The notes: generated by a model from the sequence alone, not told the origin. Shown: positions 1 through 12,004, numbered from the stretch's first letter. The stretch is 64,000 nucleotides of DNA from Ariolimax columbianus (GCA_036924085.1 JAVGWX010000004.1:41978793-42042792); one strand, 5' to 3'. Program-made: numbers and translations.

Positions 1-688
1 GGGGAGGTAGTGACGAAAAATAACAATACGGGACTCTTTCGAGGCCCCGTAATTGGAATGAATACACTTTAAACCCTTTAACGAGGATCTATTGGAGGGC
101 AAGTCTGGTGCCAGCAGCCGCGGTAATTCCAGCTCCAATAGCGTATATTAAAGTTGTTGCAGTTAAAAAGCTCGTAGTTGGATCTCAGGCGCAGGCGGGC
201 GGTCCGGCTCGCGCCGGTTCACTGCCCGTTGTCTCCTGCCCTATCGTCTGCCGGCTCTCTCCCACGGGTGCTCTTCGCTGAGCGTCCTGGGTGGCCGGCG
301 CGTTTACTTTGAAAAAATTAGAGTGTTCAAAGCAGGCCTCGGCTGCCTGAATAATGGTGCATGGAATAATGGAATAGGACCTCGGTTCTATTTTGTTGGT
401 TTTCGGAACTGGAGGTAATGATTAACAGGGACAAACGGGGGCATTCGTATTGCGGCGTTAGAGGTGAAATTCTTGGATCGCCGCAAGACAAGCTACTGCG
501 AAAGCATTTGTCAAGAATGTTTTCATTAATCAAGAATGAAAGTCAGAGGCGCGAAGACGATCAGATACCGTCGTAGTTCTGACCATAAACGATGCCGAAT
601 AGCGATCCGCAGGAGTTGCTTCGATGACTCTGCGGGCAGCTTTCGGGAAACCAAAGTGTTTGGGTTCCGGGGGAAGTATGGTTGCAAA

Positions 689-737
<49 letters not shown>

Positions 738-761
738 GCGGCTTAATTTGACTCAACACGG
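1..761 (+). rRNA. 18S rRNA, internal segment only (copy A)
   Basis: The sequence matches metazoan small-subunit rRNA from roughly nucleotide 480 to 1238. It contains the universal stretches 'ccagcagccgcggtaattcc' (from 111), 'gaggtgaaattcttgga' and 'aaaggaattgacgg' (from about 701). It stops after 'tttgactcaacacgg', where normal 18S would continue 'gaaacctcaccc' but LINE leader follows. The 3' third of 18S is absent, so it cannot make a working 18S. It carries scattered differences from the copies at 18404-19641 and 42103-43341, for example near position 590. Confidence 0.95.
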
Positions 762-801
762 CCAACACTGAAATGACTGACATGCCGAGACCACTTTCCT
801 T

Positions 802-836
802 GGGTCTAATTTGGAACTGGTGCTGGATTTAGACCC
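802..836 (+). promoter_or_regulatory. Leader hairpin, copy A unit 1
   Basis: gggtcta...tagaccc arms flank a loop containing 'gaactggtgctgg'. The same hairpin recurs at 998-1032, 43384-43418, and (minus) at 18328-18361, 18133-18167 and 17947-17981. Its function is unknown. Confidence 0.6.
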
Positions 837-893
837 TCAGAAATCTGGGGTTATGCCCTCTGTGGCTCGGTTGGTCTGCATCCAGTGTTTGAA

Positions 894-955
894 AAAGGAA
901 TTGACGGAAAAGTACTATCAGGAATGGAGCCTGCGGCTTAATTTGACTCAAGACG
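894..955 (+). repeat. Degenerate 18S-derived repeat inside the leader (copy A)
   Basis: The segment repeats the last ~60 bases of 18S before the junction (compare 702-761): 'aaaggaattgacgg', then 'ggagcctgcggcttaatttg', then 'actcaagacg'. Several substitutions are present. It is followed, as the real 18S is, by a caaacact-type leader start and a hairpin. The leader therefore contains a second, older junction unit. Confidence 0.8.
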
Positions 956-997
956 CAAACACTATAGAACGACTGACAAATCGAAAGGAATTTTGTT

Positions 998-1032
998 GGG
1001 TCTAATAGTGAACGTGTGCTGGTATTAGACCC
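998..1032 (+). promoter_or_regulatory. Leader hairpin, copy A unit 2
   Basis: Perfect 9-bp arms, gggtctaat and attagaccc, enclose a 17-base loop with 'gtgaacgtgtgctgg'. It follows the 18S-derived repeat at 894-955 by about 40 bases. Confidence 0.65.
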
Positions 1033-2163
1033 ACGGAAGACAGGTCAGCTCTCTAACCTTCTTATGAAGGATCGCTACGGAAACCGTGCCTTAACACCAC
1101 AGAAACCGCAGGCTCCAGATACCTGGTCACGGACAAACAAAACCCTCGATTAATTCGTCCTGGCCAAAAAATGAACGGGTGCTGGAAATAGACCATCGGA
1201 AGACAGGTCAGTTTTACCCTACAAATGACAGGGCGTTGCTACGGAAATCCTGCTCAACTCGAGAGGAACCGCAGACATTTGGTTCACGTACCAGGCTGAT
1301 AAGCCAATGGCGCGAGGCTACCATGTGAGGGATAACGGCCGGACGCTTGTTTGCCGGAATCCCGCCCAAATTCTCAGCACCACTACAATGGGAGGCTTCG
1401 ATATGGTCGGGACCTGGGGATCACGCCTCAACCCTACCAGGTCGAGCCACAGAAAGAGGTCTCTTCCATCCGCTGATCAAAGCGGGCGGATAGCTGCTCG
1501 ATATTCACCCTATACGGCGATGGGGTGCGAAACCCCCAACATAAGACTTAGTTCCTGGTCGGGGTATCGAAAACAGTAGAGCAGACACCTCACTGTGAAC
1601 TGTCGAGACTCACTCCTTGACCACGAGATATGTCCGCAAACCAGGCGAACAACATCTCCGTGACATTACCAGGCTTGTCCCCTGGTTAAATGCACTTCTG
1701 CTTCGATATCTAAATCTGTACGCTATCAGCCATACCTATGGACGCAGAAGAGATGGAGACCAGCGGACATTGCACACCTGCCCCACTGTGTCAACATCCC
1801 AGGTGGCGGAAAATGCCAGGCGTACCATCCCTGCATAGAAGTCAAGAAAATAAAGAGAGCAAAGAGATACACCACTCACATGCAAATGCTACGTTTCTGG
1901 CAGGACGTGACGATCCTGGGGTACAGACACACTGGACTGCCTCTCTTCCGGGTAAACCAGTCCATATCATATATCATCTCATATATCATCTCACATATCA
2001 TCACCGCACCCTATAGACACGAGTAGTGAAGACTCGTTAGTCTGGTAAGACACCTTCCATAAGAGAGACAACTCTGATCATAAACAACTGCTGCCTTGCA
2101 GATAGGCTGGGGACAGCCAGAGGCTAAGGAGGGCATCCCTACAGAAACGCCTGTTGAAATCGG

Positions 2164-5100
2164 ATGCACGGGGCCGCAAGCCGAACAAAACAGTGCAACG
2201 TAAATCACAGCATGATGGCAGTACAACCTATTAGAAAAACGCATGGCGCTCATCCTGCGGAGTCCCGCCAGGCATCGATAGTGCCGGGCCTCACGCCTCG
2301 AAGGGGCCCACCCTTGACTACTGGTGGTCACCCACCCATGTGTCGTGGAGTCAAGGCACATGGCTATGGGGCAACTTCTATTGGCCAAAACCTCAAGACC
2401 CTCAAAATACTACAGTGGAATGCGGAGGGAGTCATTAACAAAAAACTTTCCCTAACACATCACCTGCATGAAGGTAAGATTGACGTGGCATGTATCCAGG
2501 AAATGCACCTCAACAATAATCATAAATTCTCAATCAGAGATTACCAGACCTTCCGTCTCGATAGAGAAGGCCACAAAGGAGGGGTAATGATACTGTCCAG
2601 AAACTGCATACCGAGTAGCGCGGTACCTGTCAATCACACCGGACAAGCAGAAATTGTAGAGGAGTTGACATAATGGCTCAAGAGACGAAGCTCCGCATTT
2701 TCAATCTGTACGGACCACCAAATAGAGACCTATCGCTCTCGAGTATGGAGGTCAGAGACTCCAACTGCATAGTAGTTTGAGATTTCAACAGCCACTTGGA
2801 GAGATGGGGATACTCTGACACAGACAGCAGAGGTGATGAAGTGGAAGATTGGGAGATAGATACAAATCTCTCCCTAATCAATAGGCCGGAGGATAGCCCT
2901 AGTTTCTATTCTAGAACATGGCGTACCACCTCGACTCCAGATTTGGTCTTCTCCACACAGGACATACACCATAAAATAGACCGCCAGGTGCTAAACCAAC
3001 TGGCAGGTAGCGACCACAGGCCGATCAGGCTAGACATTGATATGGAAGTAGGCCCACAGGAAACAAAACCGCTCCCACGTTGGAATTACAAACGAGCCGA
3101 CTGGGACAGATTTGCAATCCTGACAGATGGGCTGTGTGAAACCATCAACACATGAAACAACAAAATGAAGCCCATGGTGGAAAGCCTAAGCAAGGCAATA
3201 ATGCAAGCCGCCACTGAAACAATCCCAAGAGGAGCTAAGAAAAACTATAAGCCCTACTGGAATGATGAGTTGCAGAAAGCGGAAGTTGCAGTAACAAATG
3301 CTAGGAACATGGCAGAGCGAGAACAATCTATGGAGGTAAACATCGCCCTCAAAGCCGCCACGGCGAAATACAAATACACTCTCAAGCAAACAGCAAGAGA
3401 GAGCTGGAAAAACAAAACGGAAAGCCTAAACCTGGACAAAGAAGGAGGGAACAAGCTATGGAAGCTAGTCAGAGCCATGAACGACGAAACCCCGTCAAAA
3501 AAACAAATTACCATCAAGCAGGGCGAAAACTTGCTCACCGGTAAGAAAGCCGCAAACGCTTTTGTCGATCACTATGCCAGAGCAAACCACATCGAGGTCC
3601 CTGCATATAGGCATACATACATTAGTGAAGAGCTAAAGGGGCACGACAACATCAATACGGCACCTGAAGAGCATATGATGGCCAAATTAACAATGAGCGA
3701 AATGGAAGAGGCTATGAGAACATTAAAGAAAAGGAAATCTCCCGGAAAAGACGGGATAACAAACGAAATGCTGATGGGGCTGGCCAAACAGTGAAGAGGA
3801 AATTGCTATCGGTCCTGAACCAAAGCTGGAAAAGGGGAATTGTACCCCAGGCATGGAAAGACGCAGTACTTGTACCAGTACCAAAAACAGGAAAGGACAA
3901 AACAGATCCAAATGGATACAGGCCCATCAACCTACTGAGCTGTGTCGGCAAGCTGATGGAACGTATGATAAACACCAGACTGATGTGGCATCTGGAAGAA
4001 AAACGAATACTAATTCCACAGCAAGCTGGCTTTAGACAGCACAGATCCACTGAGGACCAGGCCATCCTCATAGCCCAGGAAATAGAAGATGCCTACCAGG
4101 CACAGAAACACACAGTAGCTGTTTGGGTTGATCTGGAAAAGGCATTTGACAAAGTCTGGAAAGATGGACTTAGAGTCAAGCTAAGAAGAAGTGATGTCTG
4201 TGGGAAGATGTACAAGTGGATCAACCACTACCTCAAACAAAGAACGGCCAGAGTCCAAGTACAAGGGCAGATGAGCAAAAAGGTGACACTCGAGCAGGGA
4301 GTACCCCAAGGGGGAGTACTGTCACCCACACTCTTCCTAGTATATATAAACGACATTACAGAGAATATACCAAGAAGAGTCCATAGCTCAATGTTTGCAG
4401 ACGATCTGGCTATGTGGACCTCTGAAAAGAATCTCACCATAGCAAGAAATCGGATGCAGCAGGCCCTAACATCGCTGGAAGAGTGGGCGAACTCATGGCT
4501 GGTCAAAATAAACGAGGAGAAAACCACATGCACAATATTCTCGCTTTCAATCAAACCCCAAAATACCAAATTAAGTTTAAATGGCACATTTATGCAGCCA
4601 AACGACAACCCAAACTATCTGGGAGTCACATTTGATTGGCGCATGACATGGAAAAGTCAGATCGAGAGAAACCGAATGATATATTTCCAGAGGTGGTAGA
4701 AAATATACCAGGTATTGGAAACAAAAACTGACAGACTGAAAAAGAAAGGAGAGATACTACCCTAAGCTTTATATCAAAAAGCTACCCAAGCATGGACTGG
4801 AGCGATGCATACACCGACGGTTCTGTAACAAACACTACACAGAACGGAGGGGCAGGAGCATTCCTGAACCTACCAAATGGCAGACAAATAACACTGTCAT
4901 TCGCTACTGGTAAGAACATAAGCAATTTCAGAGCGGAGGCAGAGGCACTGAGGGCGGCAGTGGAAGAAATGGTGAGACAAAAAAAAAATGAAACCCATAT
5001 AGTCCTGCTTACAGATGCTCTCGCCGTAGTCACAGCGCTAAAAAGCCAGAAAAACACTGAGCTTAATGACTTAAGAGCAGCACTCTGCCAACTGTGCCAA

Positions 5101-5603
5101 CAGTCCGCACCAAAAAGGGTAGTGGTACAGTGGGTCCCATCACACTGCAACATCCAAGGCAACGAGGAGGCAGACAGACTGGCAAAATAAGGTGCAAGAC
5201 TACCACAAACAGATACTAGTATGACGTACGAAGAGTCAAAACGGCTTATCAAAGCCAGATACATGACCAAATGGGAAACCGAACATACTGGTTACACCAA
5301 AAACGATGCCTATTACCAGTTGAACAGAAGAGAGCAGGTCGTTGTCTTCAGACTTCGAACTGGCCAAAATAGACTAATGTACCACCTATTCAACAAATTA
5401 AAGATAGGTGGTACCGACGAATACACGTGCCGTACCGGTAAAATGACCGCTGAACATCTGCTGCAGAACTGCCAGACATACGAGGATAAGAGAGAGCAGA
5501 TGTGGCCATCACCAGTGGAACTGCAAGACAAGCTCTATGGCAGTGTCGACAGCCTCAGGATGACCGCCGCTTTTTTCGAAAAAATAATGGTTACTGTCTG
5601 ACT
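2164..5603 (+). pseudogene. GAA-LINE polyprotein, copy A (endonuclease-RT-RNase H), broken
   Basis: This is the coding region of an I-like LINE that once encoded an APE endonuclease (ILQWNAEG, CIQEMHL, later SDHRPI), a reverse transcriptase (GYRPINLLS, VDLEKAFDKV, FADDLAMW), RNase H (YTDGS, FRAEAEAL, WVPSHCNIQGNEEAD) and a C-terminal Cys/His motif (TCRTGKMTAEHLLQNC). Compared with copy B it has a 2-base insertion near 2652, a stop replacing Gly in VVGDF near 2776, a stop near 3153, a one-base loss near 3784, and an internal deletion of about 490 bp at about 4680 that removes the RT-to-RNase H linker. Further stops lie near 4730 and 5188. It cannot produce active protein. The ATG is the one conserved with copy B (MHGAAS). 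Confidence 0.9.
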
Positions 5604-5609
5604 GCGTAC

Positions 5610-5630
5610 GAAGAAGAAGAAGAAGAAGAA
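5610..5630 (+). repeat. (GAA)n 3' tail of copy A
   Basis: The stop codon is followed by 'ctgcgtac' and then GAA repeats. The same tail is present on copies B, C and D, so it marks the element's 3' end. Confidence 0.85.
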
Positions 5631-6180
5631 ACTATTTTGTGGATTGATGACTTCTCTAACTATTTTGTTGATTGGTGACTTCTCAAACTATTTTGTTAAT
5701 TGGTAACTTCTCAAACTGTTTTGTTAATTGGTAACTTCTCTAATTATTTTGTTGATTGGTGACTTCTCTAACTATTTTGTTGATTGGTGACTTCTCTAAC
5801 TATTTTGTTGATTGGTGACTTCTCTAACTATTTTGTTGATTGGTGACTTCTCTAGTTATTTTGTTAATTGTGACTTCTCTAACTATTTTGTTTATTGGTG
5901 ACTTCTCAAACTAGTTTGTTAATTGTGACTTCTCTAACTATTTTGTTGATTGGTGACTTCTCTAACTATTTTGTTGATTGGTGACTTCTCTAACCATTTT
6001 GTTAATTGTGACTTCTCTAACTATTTTGTTTATTGGTGATTTCTCTAACTATTTTGTTAATTGGTGAATTCTCTAACTATTTTGGAAATTGGTAACTTCT
6101 CTAACTATTTTGTTGATTGGTGACTTCCCAAACTATTTTGTTGATTGGTGACTTCTCTAATTATTTTGTTGGTTATGAAC
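5631..6180. repeat. 28-bp minisatellite
   Basis: About 19-20 tandem units built on actattttgttgattggtg followed by acttctct, with variants (gttaattg, gtttattg). It begins immediately after the GAA tail of copy A. No reading frame is maintained. Confidence 0.9.
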
Positions 6181-6985
6181 TCCTTTTGTCCCACATACCA
6201 ACCCTCCATTGCCACAAGGCCTGGTAAACCGCAGGAAGTACCTATTTCAAAATTGAGAACGTACCACGGATAAACTTCGGCTACCTGACGGCAGGCACAA
6301 CCTGTCTGCGTTAATATCAGGATTTCTAGTATTCTATGCCTGTCTTACTGTCCTGTCTTCCCTTCATCCTTCCATTTTCCAGCAACAACGTCTTGTGCAT
6401 GCTCTTTTTTCTCTATCCTTCCTCAACTCGCCAGTCAAACCTTCACTAATCATTTTCACATTCCCGTCTCTCCATCAAACACGTAGCACTCACATAGAAT
6501 GACTCGATTCTCAATTATTGAACATCGACCTGTATCAGCCTTAAGCAACATGTACAATAATTAGATTGGTTCAGCAGCTCCTAAACTGCTTTATGTTGCA
6601 ATCTAAGATACAAAAACGAATGCTTCGACTACTGATGGGGTCCTTATCTAACTAACGCGTAAGAACCGTTTGATTAGCTGATAATCAATACAAGGCCTAG
6701 GATATTTCTTTACACAGCGTCGTTAATTTAACCAGTGGTCCCCTTTTTATCTGCTCTTTTCAGCGTCGTTCCTTAACAAAGATGTGCCCATTACTTTAGA
6801 TGGGCCTTTACAGAAAGATTGCACCAACGCACTTGAAATGTTCTTGCAGGACTTTTTTCTGAATACATTTATTTCACATGATGAGGTTGTATTACGAACA
6901 TTGTTCAGTAACCTTTCACGACAAAGATGAAGATTCAGTGGTTGAATTCTTTCCATCCCATTAAGGTGTCTTTAACCCACGCTGA
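6181..6985. other. No recognised feature
   Basis: AT-rich sequence with only short open frames. I see no repeat, domain or RNA signature. Confidence 0.5.
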
Positions 6986-6989
6986 ATTT

Positions 6990-7209
6990 CAAGTGCCGGT
7001 CCTGGAAACAGGCTGCATTAGTGTAGTCTGGCTAAGAGAATAGGCATCGCAGTTGGAAGACAAACCTGGTACCCAATAAAGCCATCTGAAAAAGGATGTG
7101 CTGACATAAAGGTGCAGATATCGCATCCTCGCTGTAAACTGCGACACAACTTCGTAACGTCCTTTTCAGGACGAACGCCGAAGGTGAAGAAGAAGAAGCA
7201 GAAGAAGAA
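6990..7209 (+). mobile_element. GAA-tailed SINE-like repeat
   Basis: It shares blocks with 10295-10495 and 34610-34900: a 'ggctgcattagtgtagtctggctaagagaat' type block (begins near 7010), then a 'gcagatatcg...ctgtaaactgcgacacaac' type block. It ends 'caggacgaacgccgaag' followed by impure GAA. The tail resembles that of the GAA-LINE, suggesting trans-mobilisation. Confidence 0.6.
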
Positions 7210-8250
7210 ATTCCATTAGTTGAATAAGTCTAGCATCATCATCATGTAAAACAAAAATACTCTACAAAATATCACTGCAAGTAGCAAAGTACTTTGGTGT
7301 TGGTTTCCTGGGAAATATCGACTGCAGGGCATATAAAGAGCAAACAAGTACCTAGAAGAAGTGCAATGAAAAGTACTCAGCAAAACAATCATATAAATCG
7401 ATTAATAAGTCAATCAAAGCCTGTCAACTTTCCGAGGAGCATAAACCCCCAACAAATACACATCGTATCATTATCTTGTCTCATCTATTCTAGATCAGCC
7501 CAGATCTTTCCTGTTGCCTTTATGTTTAGCAGGGACATCTATTTATGGAGTTTTAACCTTTTCCAAAAACAGCCATAAGAAGCTCACTATTTTCCCTATT
7601 TTGACTTTTTACAAATAACCTGTCAAAAAAGTCATAAACAACTAACGGCTCACTATTACTGAAATGTCACATAATTATGACTTATCTCTCCCAGTTGTAT
7701 GGGTTTAAAAAAAACACGATTTGATATTCACATCAATAAAGCTCAACGCGTAATGACAACGACAGCTTTGAATTGCAGAGAGTGACCAGTTAAACCATGC
7801 ACAGCCACTCGAAGCTAATGGCCGCCATCATACATTCAAGGCCAGCTGTACCACACGGATCACTCGCCTCATTATTACTGCTAGGGTTAGTTTTAGCCGG
7901 TTTCCGCACGAATACTTTGGATTAGTCAGCGTGTATAAACTTACAATTTAGTTATCCCAGTAGGTTCGTGTCATCTAATTTAAAGAACATCGGCGATTCC
8001 GTTTGTGGTGATCCTTCTGAGAAGCCTATGTTTGTAATACATCCAGACGGATGCATGCGAATCTTCTTCACTGTGCCCAGAATATCTGTTCATTATTCTT
8101 CGGCGCTCGTCCTGGACAGGGCGTCGTGACGTTGTATCGTAGTTTACAGCGAGGCTACAATATATCTGCCTTTCGCTCCGATACATCCGGTTTGAGCGTG
8201 TAATTTTTAGGTACCGGCCTTGCTCAGGATGTATGACGAGCCAATGCAAC
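7210..8250. other. No recognised feature
   Basis: AT-rich. A 90-codon open frame on the minus strand (7980-8252) has no family resemblance I can name and no supporting context. Confidence 0.4.
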
Positions 8251-8254
8251 ACGG

Positions 8255-8530
8255 TGATACAAATAATTCATCAAGAGGTGATAGGACACACTAACAAAAT
8301 CACCACCAAACATTGACAGACATGCCTGATTGGAGTCCACAGGAGAAGAAAAAGAGAAGTAGACACAGAAACACCTGTAGACGAGGCTGTGAAAATGACC
8401 ACTGGTTTCTGGACCTCAACTGGATAGAGGCAACAGAGGCAACTGAAGATCGAACTTGCTGAGGAGGGATGTCAATGACCTATGCTTCGAAAGGAGATAT
8501 GGGTACTGATTGAAAAGTCAGCAGAATAAA
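8255..8530 (+). pseudogene. LINE 3'-end remnant
   Basis: With frame changes the plus strand reads like the C-terminus common in mollusc LINE polyproteins: an NKITTKH-like stretch, a GVHRRRKREVDTETPVDEA-like stretch (usual family form: G-x-x-x-x-G-R-P-x-x-T-W-R-R), then a stretch resembling the 'WR..VNGLCS' ending. It is heavily decayed and has no detectable 5' portion. Confidence 0.5.
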
Positions 8531-9937
8531 CTTTAGACAATAGCATCAACGTGGAAACTCATCAGATGTATTCATGTATTGACTGTTTAGCTGTGAAACA
8601 GTTTCAACTTGGAAAGATTTTTTTGAACACGAAAACCAATTGTGAATAACTATTATCGTGCGTTATAACTATTTCTATTGATAGCCACGTGTGTTCACAA
8701 TCAAAGGTTTTAGTTGAGCTTTATAGTTCTTCATACCCTTATTGTTTTTTTTCCTTCAAAATATTGTATTAGAACAGTTAAGCTCCTTTCGTTTTGTAAG
8801 TCTGTTTCTTTATCACTTGAATTTTATCTGTTGTCACAATGTTGGTTTGATCTTTCGTTGGAACTTGTTTCCAACTAGTTATGACTGATTGCTATTTGAA
8901 ATAGCATTAATATTATTGTCCTGTTTCCTTCTTATGACCTCTCATTTGATTCCCTAACTGAGAGAGTTACTGATTATAAAACACTGCGCATCACTTTTTC
9001 ATCATTATTTTCGTAGTACAGTGGACTTTAGCCTTTAGACACATACGTATTTTTCATGAAATTTTCGTTAAATTGAAACTGATTCACTTCGCAGAGTCGA
9101 CATATCGGCTGGCAAACATTGTAACAATACCACAGAGCCGATATAATGGCTTGAACTATTAACAGACTAATATTTGAAAATTTATCAATACCAGCTTTTC
9201 CTGAATGGATAAAGATGCGTATACTTCCTAGCAGAAGTTTTGTATTAACAAAATAAATGTGCACAGAAGCCCACATATTCCGGACTGAATATATTGACAT
9301 CATGAGTGTGGATGTATTTTCTAGACCTGGGCACGACAAATCCTGGTCACCATGGCGGCTAGAAATATTGCCGTGACACCTAATATTTCAGGACCAGTGT
9401 CAATATCAATTCATCCATTACTTCCTGCATTTTACACAACCATACTCTGAACTTTTCTTTCTGCACTTTACCTGGATCCTACACTGTTTACCTGACGCCT
9501 AGATCGTAAACAAATGTGTCACTCCGTAGTCTAGACTAAACATTTCAGGAAAGGGGAGAAAACTTCGTTAGCGAAGCATTTTACAAGCTTTTAACACATC
9601 TTCCAACTATCTGCCTTTTCTGTTATGTTATGCTCCTAAGAAACAATTTCACTGCACTCTGGGCATAGCCATAAGTATTCAGTTTCTTTCAATAAATGGC
9701 GAACGGTGTGAATACTAGTTGTTCAGGTAGCTCGTTGGTTGTACAGACTTCTGACTCGTCCTTACATGAGTTCTGCTCCGCTCGACTCTCGTTCAATCTC
9801 AATGTACTGAAGCCTATACATTGCTGATTCATCTATTGGACTGTCATCATTCGATGCACGTTCATTGATAAACTGACAAATGTGTCTTCTATTAATCTCT
9901 AATGGGGCCCTTAGAAGTGTATTTTTGGATCAAGACA

Positions 9938-10252
9938 CTGAGCAGCTCATGAGTTGCAGAGGTCAGCGACTCATAGCTGACTTCGAGCCTCAGGACCTGC
10001 GAACCAGAGATGCCAGGACCCGTCTACACCTTCATGTGGTGATCCTGGATAACAGGCTGAAACAGAGCAGACCAGCAGCCCGGTACTCAAGAATTTCTGC
10101 AAATATTGCAGCCAAGCTGTAAACCACGACACAACCCATTCCATTCTCCGGACTACATCCTGCTACTTGCAAAGCCCTTTTCATGGCTTGGTAGCGGAGA
10201 TTGAGAGCATCCAGAGCTTGGTAGCAGAGATTGAGAACGAACGAAGAAGAAC
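9938..10252 (+). mobile_element. GAA-tailed SINE-like repeat (left duplication)
   Basis: Closely related to 46240-46606. Shared blocks include 'gcgactcatagctgac', 'gcgaaccagag', 'ggtgatcctggataacaggctg', 'agctgtaaac', 'cattctccggactacatcct', 'gcttggtagcggagattgagag', and an ending 'gaacgaagaaga'. There is an identical copy at 21234-21548. I see no clear tRNA-type A/B boxes. Confidence 0.7.
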
Positions 10253-10294
10253 AGTGGGTGCTTTCGAATCAATGCATTGGACCTAAGACGCAAC

Positions 10295-10495
10295 ACAGTG
10301 AAGCAGTTGACAACAGCCAACGGCTCATATCTACTAACGTCAGGATCACCAAACCTGAGCTGACTGAGACCCTCTACCGCTTCCAAGTAGTAGCATACAA
10401 AAGCTGCATTACAGTAGTGTGTCTAAGAAAATAGAGATAGCAGTGGAAAGGCAAACTGGGTACTTAAAACAAAGTCAACTGAAACCGGATGCGAT
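10295..10495 (+). mobile_element. Second SINE-like unit, no tail (left duplication)
   Basis: It resembles 34613-34800 and 7000-7100: 'gttgacaacagccaacggctcat', 'accctctaccgcttccaag' and a 'gtctaagaaaatag' block followed by 'gcaaactgggtac'. The 3' half with its GAA tail is missing. It is repeated at 21591-21791. Confidence 0.55.
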
Positions 10496-11304
10496 TTGTG
10501 TCAACTTTCCTAGTCTGTCCGAGTCTGGCTCCCTGTTTCTTCGCGTTCCGTTCCCGTGGCCTCTGGATTGGGTCCACCTTCGGGTCAGCGTGATTCTTGC
10601 TGTGCTGAGAATACGGTGTTATGAGAGGTTTCGTGTAACCTCAAGTAGAAGGGGACAGGAGGTAGGCGGCTTCAGTCCAAGTAGGAAGGCACTTGAGTAG
10701 TGTAAACCTGAGCTGAATTCTGTGGTGCAGTTAAGAACTGTTTTCTCACGGTTTAAGCCAGGCACAGCCGCAGTAAAATGCAGCATAACAATAGAATAAC
10801 CCAACGAAAGCACATGAATTTCACAGAGTAAAGTCCTTGATACCCACTGGTGAAGAAGTCGTGAATTATAATTCGAACAGGAACTAGCAAACAGCAGAAA
10901 ACAACACAAACACCGGAGCGAGTCGAGAACGCAGCAGTCAGACAAGGCCAATCTTTTCTCTACCAGGATAGTAGATATGTCTAATCAAACACATACACGC
11001 AAAAAGGATACACATTGCAAATTTAATAGAAGCAAACAAGTGATTTTCTCCAGATGGTGCATGTGCTGCAACAGATTGAGAGTCCATCTTTGTTTGACTA
11101 CATTTCTTATTCTAGTGTAGTTTGTCTTTTCCAGTTAGCATCTACGTTTTTTTGTGTGTTCTTACATGTATAATTAATTTTTTTTCCCAAAAGATATTTC
11201 TAATATATAGGGAAACAATTGAAAACCTCAAGGTCAGTAATTAGACAATTTAATTTTAGCGACAGCAAAACCAGTAGAAACGGCAAGTATACTATTCAGC
11301 AATC

Positions 11305-11475
11305 TGAAAACATACACACCAGACAATTGAAAACATACACACCAGACAACAGAAAACATACACACCAGACAACACAAAGCATACACACCAGACAACAGAA
11401 AGCATTCACACCAGACAACAGAAAGCATTCACACCAGACAACAGAAAGCATTCACACCAGACAACAAGTACCACA
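11305..11475. repeat. 23-bp minisatellite (left duplication)
   Basis: About seven tandem units of the type acaccagacaacagaaag-catt. The right duplication has the same array at 22600-22769, differing at one noticed base. Confidence 0.9.
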
Positions 11476-12004
11476 GACAAAAGGAAATATCCAGATACAT
11501 TTGAAGACACTACTTTTTATAAGCAGACATAGACCACACACGAATATGCCCCAATGCATGTGTCACGTGATAAACAAATAACAGCATTGCTTGTTTCGAT
11601 TTAGGTTTGTATCCCATATCTACACTTGAACGGTTCTGCTTTCATTTTCTTCTCTTAACGTGCATGGGGCTAAAAGTATCGAAGATTTGAGAAGCATTGC
11701 TAGTACAGTTTATGAAACATTGAAAGAAGATGATTGTTAACGCAACTTTCTTGCAGAAGGCAATGAGTGGAATCGACGTCTGGACGAAGCTGCAACATCT
11801 CAAATGCCAAAACAAAGAGCTTGGGCAAATATGCAGCTTAATACTTTTTTAATGTAATAACGAGTCTTTTCTGCTGAATTATCAGTTCTTGTATCTGATA
11901 CAGAATCCAACTAAATCTAGAGCAAAAGTAAATAAACTATTGGTAGATAAGATATACAGATATCCCATTCCTGTCTTGTATCTTTCATCTTCGCTTAAAT
12001 AATT

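Larger units (their letters stand above)
762..2163 (+). other. Leader (5' UTR) of GAA-LINE copy A
   Basis: About 1.4 kb lies between the 18S junction and the first usable ATG. It shares blocks with the leaders of copies B (16830-18403, minus) and D (43342-44690). Contents in order: a (g)ccaacactg start; a hairpin at 802-836; a degenerate second copy of the 18S target region at 894-955; a second hairpin at 998-1032; a weaker relative of that hairpin near 1167-1195; a conserved block at 1290-1460; and a final block at 2010-2163 that also exists as a stand-alone fragment at 52906-53098. Short open frames here are not shared in frame between copies, so I read it as noncoding. Confidence 0.75.
1..5630 (+). 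mobile_element. GAA-LINE copy A with 18S rRNA at its 5' side (window starts inside it)
   Basis: This is the first copy of the GAA-LINE. It begins inside 18S rRNA at the window edge (1-761), continues with a leader (762-2163), then a broken endonuclease/RT/RNase H reading frame (2164-5601), and ends in (GAA)n at 5610-5630. The 18S/leader junction is the same as in the copies at 12889-20276 and 41455-44747. Its upstream end is outside the window, so I cannot tell whether this copy sits in a true rDNA unit or is another ETS-18S-LINE retrocopy. Its 3' flank is a minisatellite rather than 18S, which favours a retrocopy. Confidence 0.8.

Noticed and set aside
1..761. Functional 18S rRNA gene
   Set aside because: All three 18S segments stop at nucleotide ~1238 and are fused to LINE leader; no 3' third, ITS, 5.8S or 28S follows anywhere in the window.
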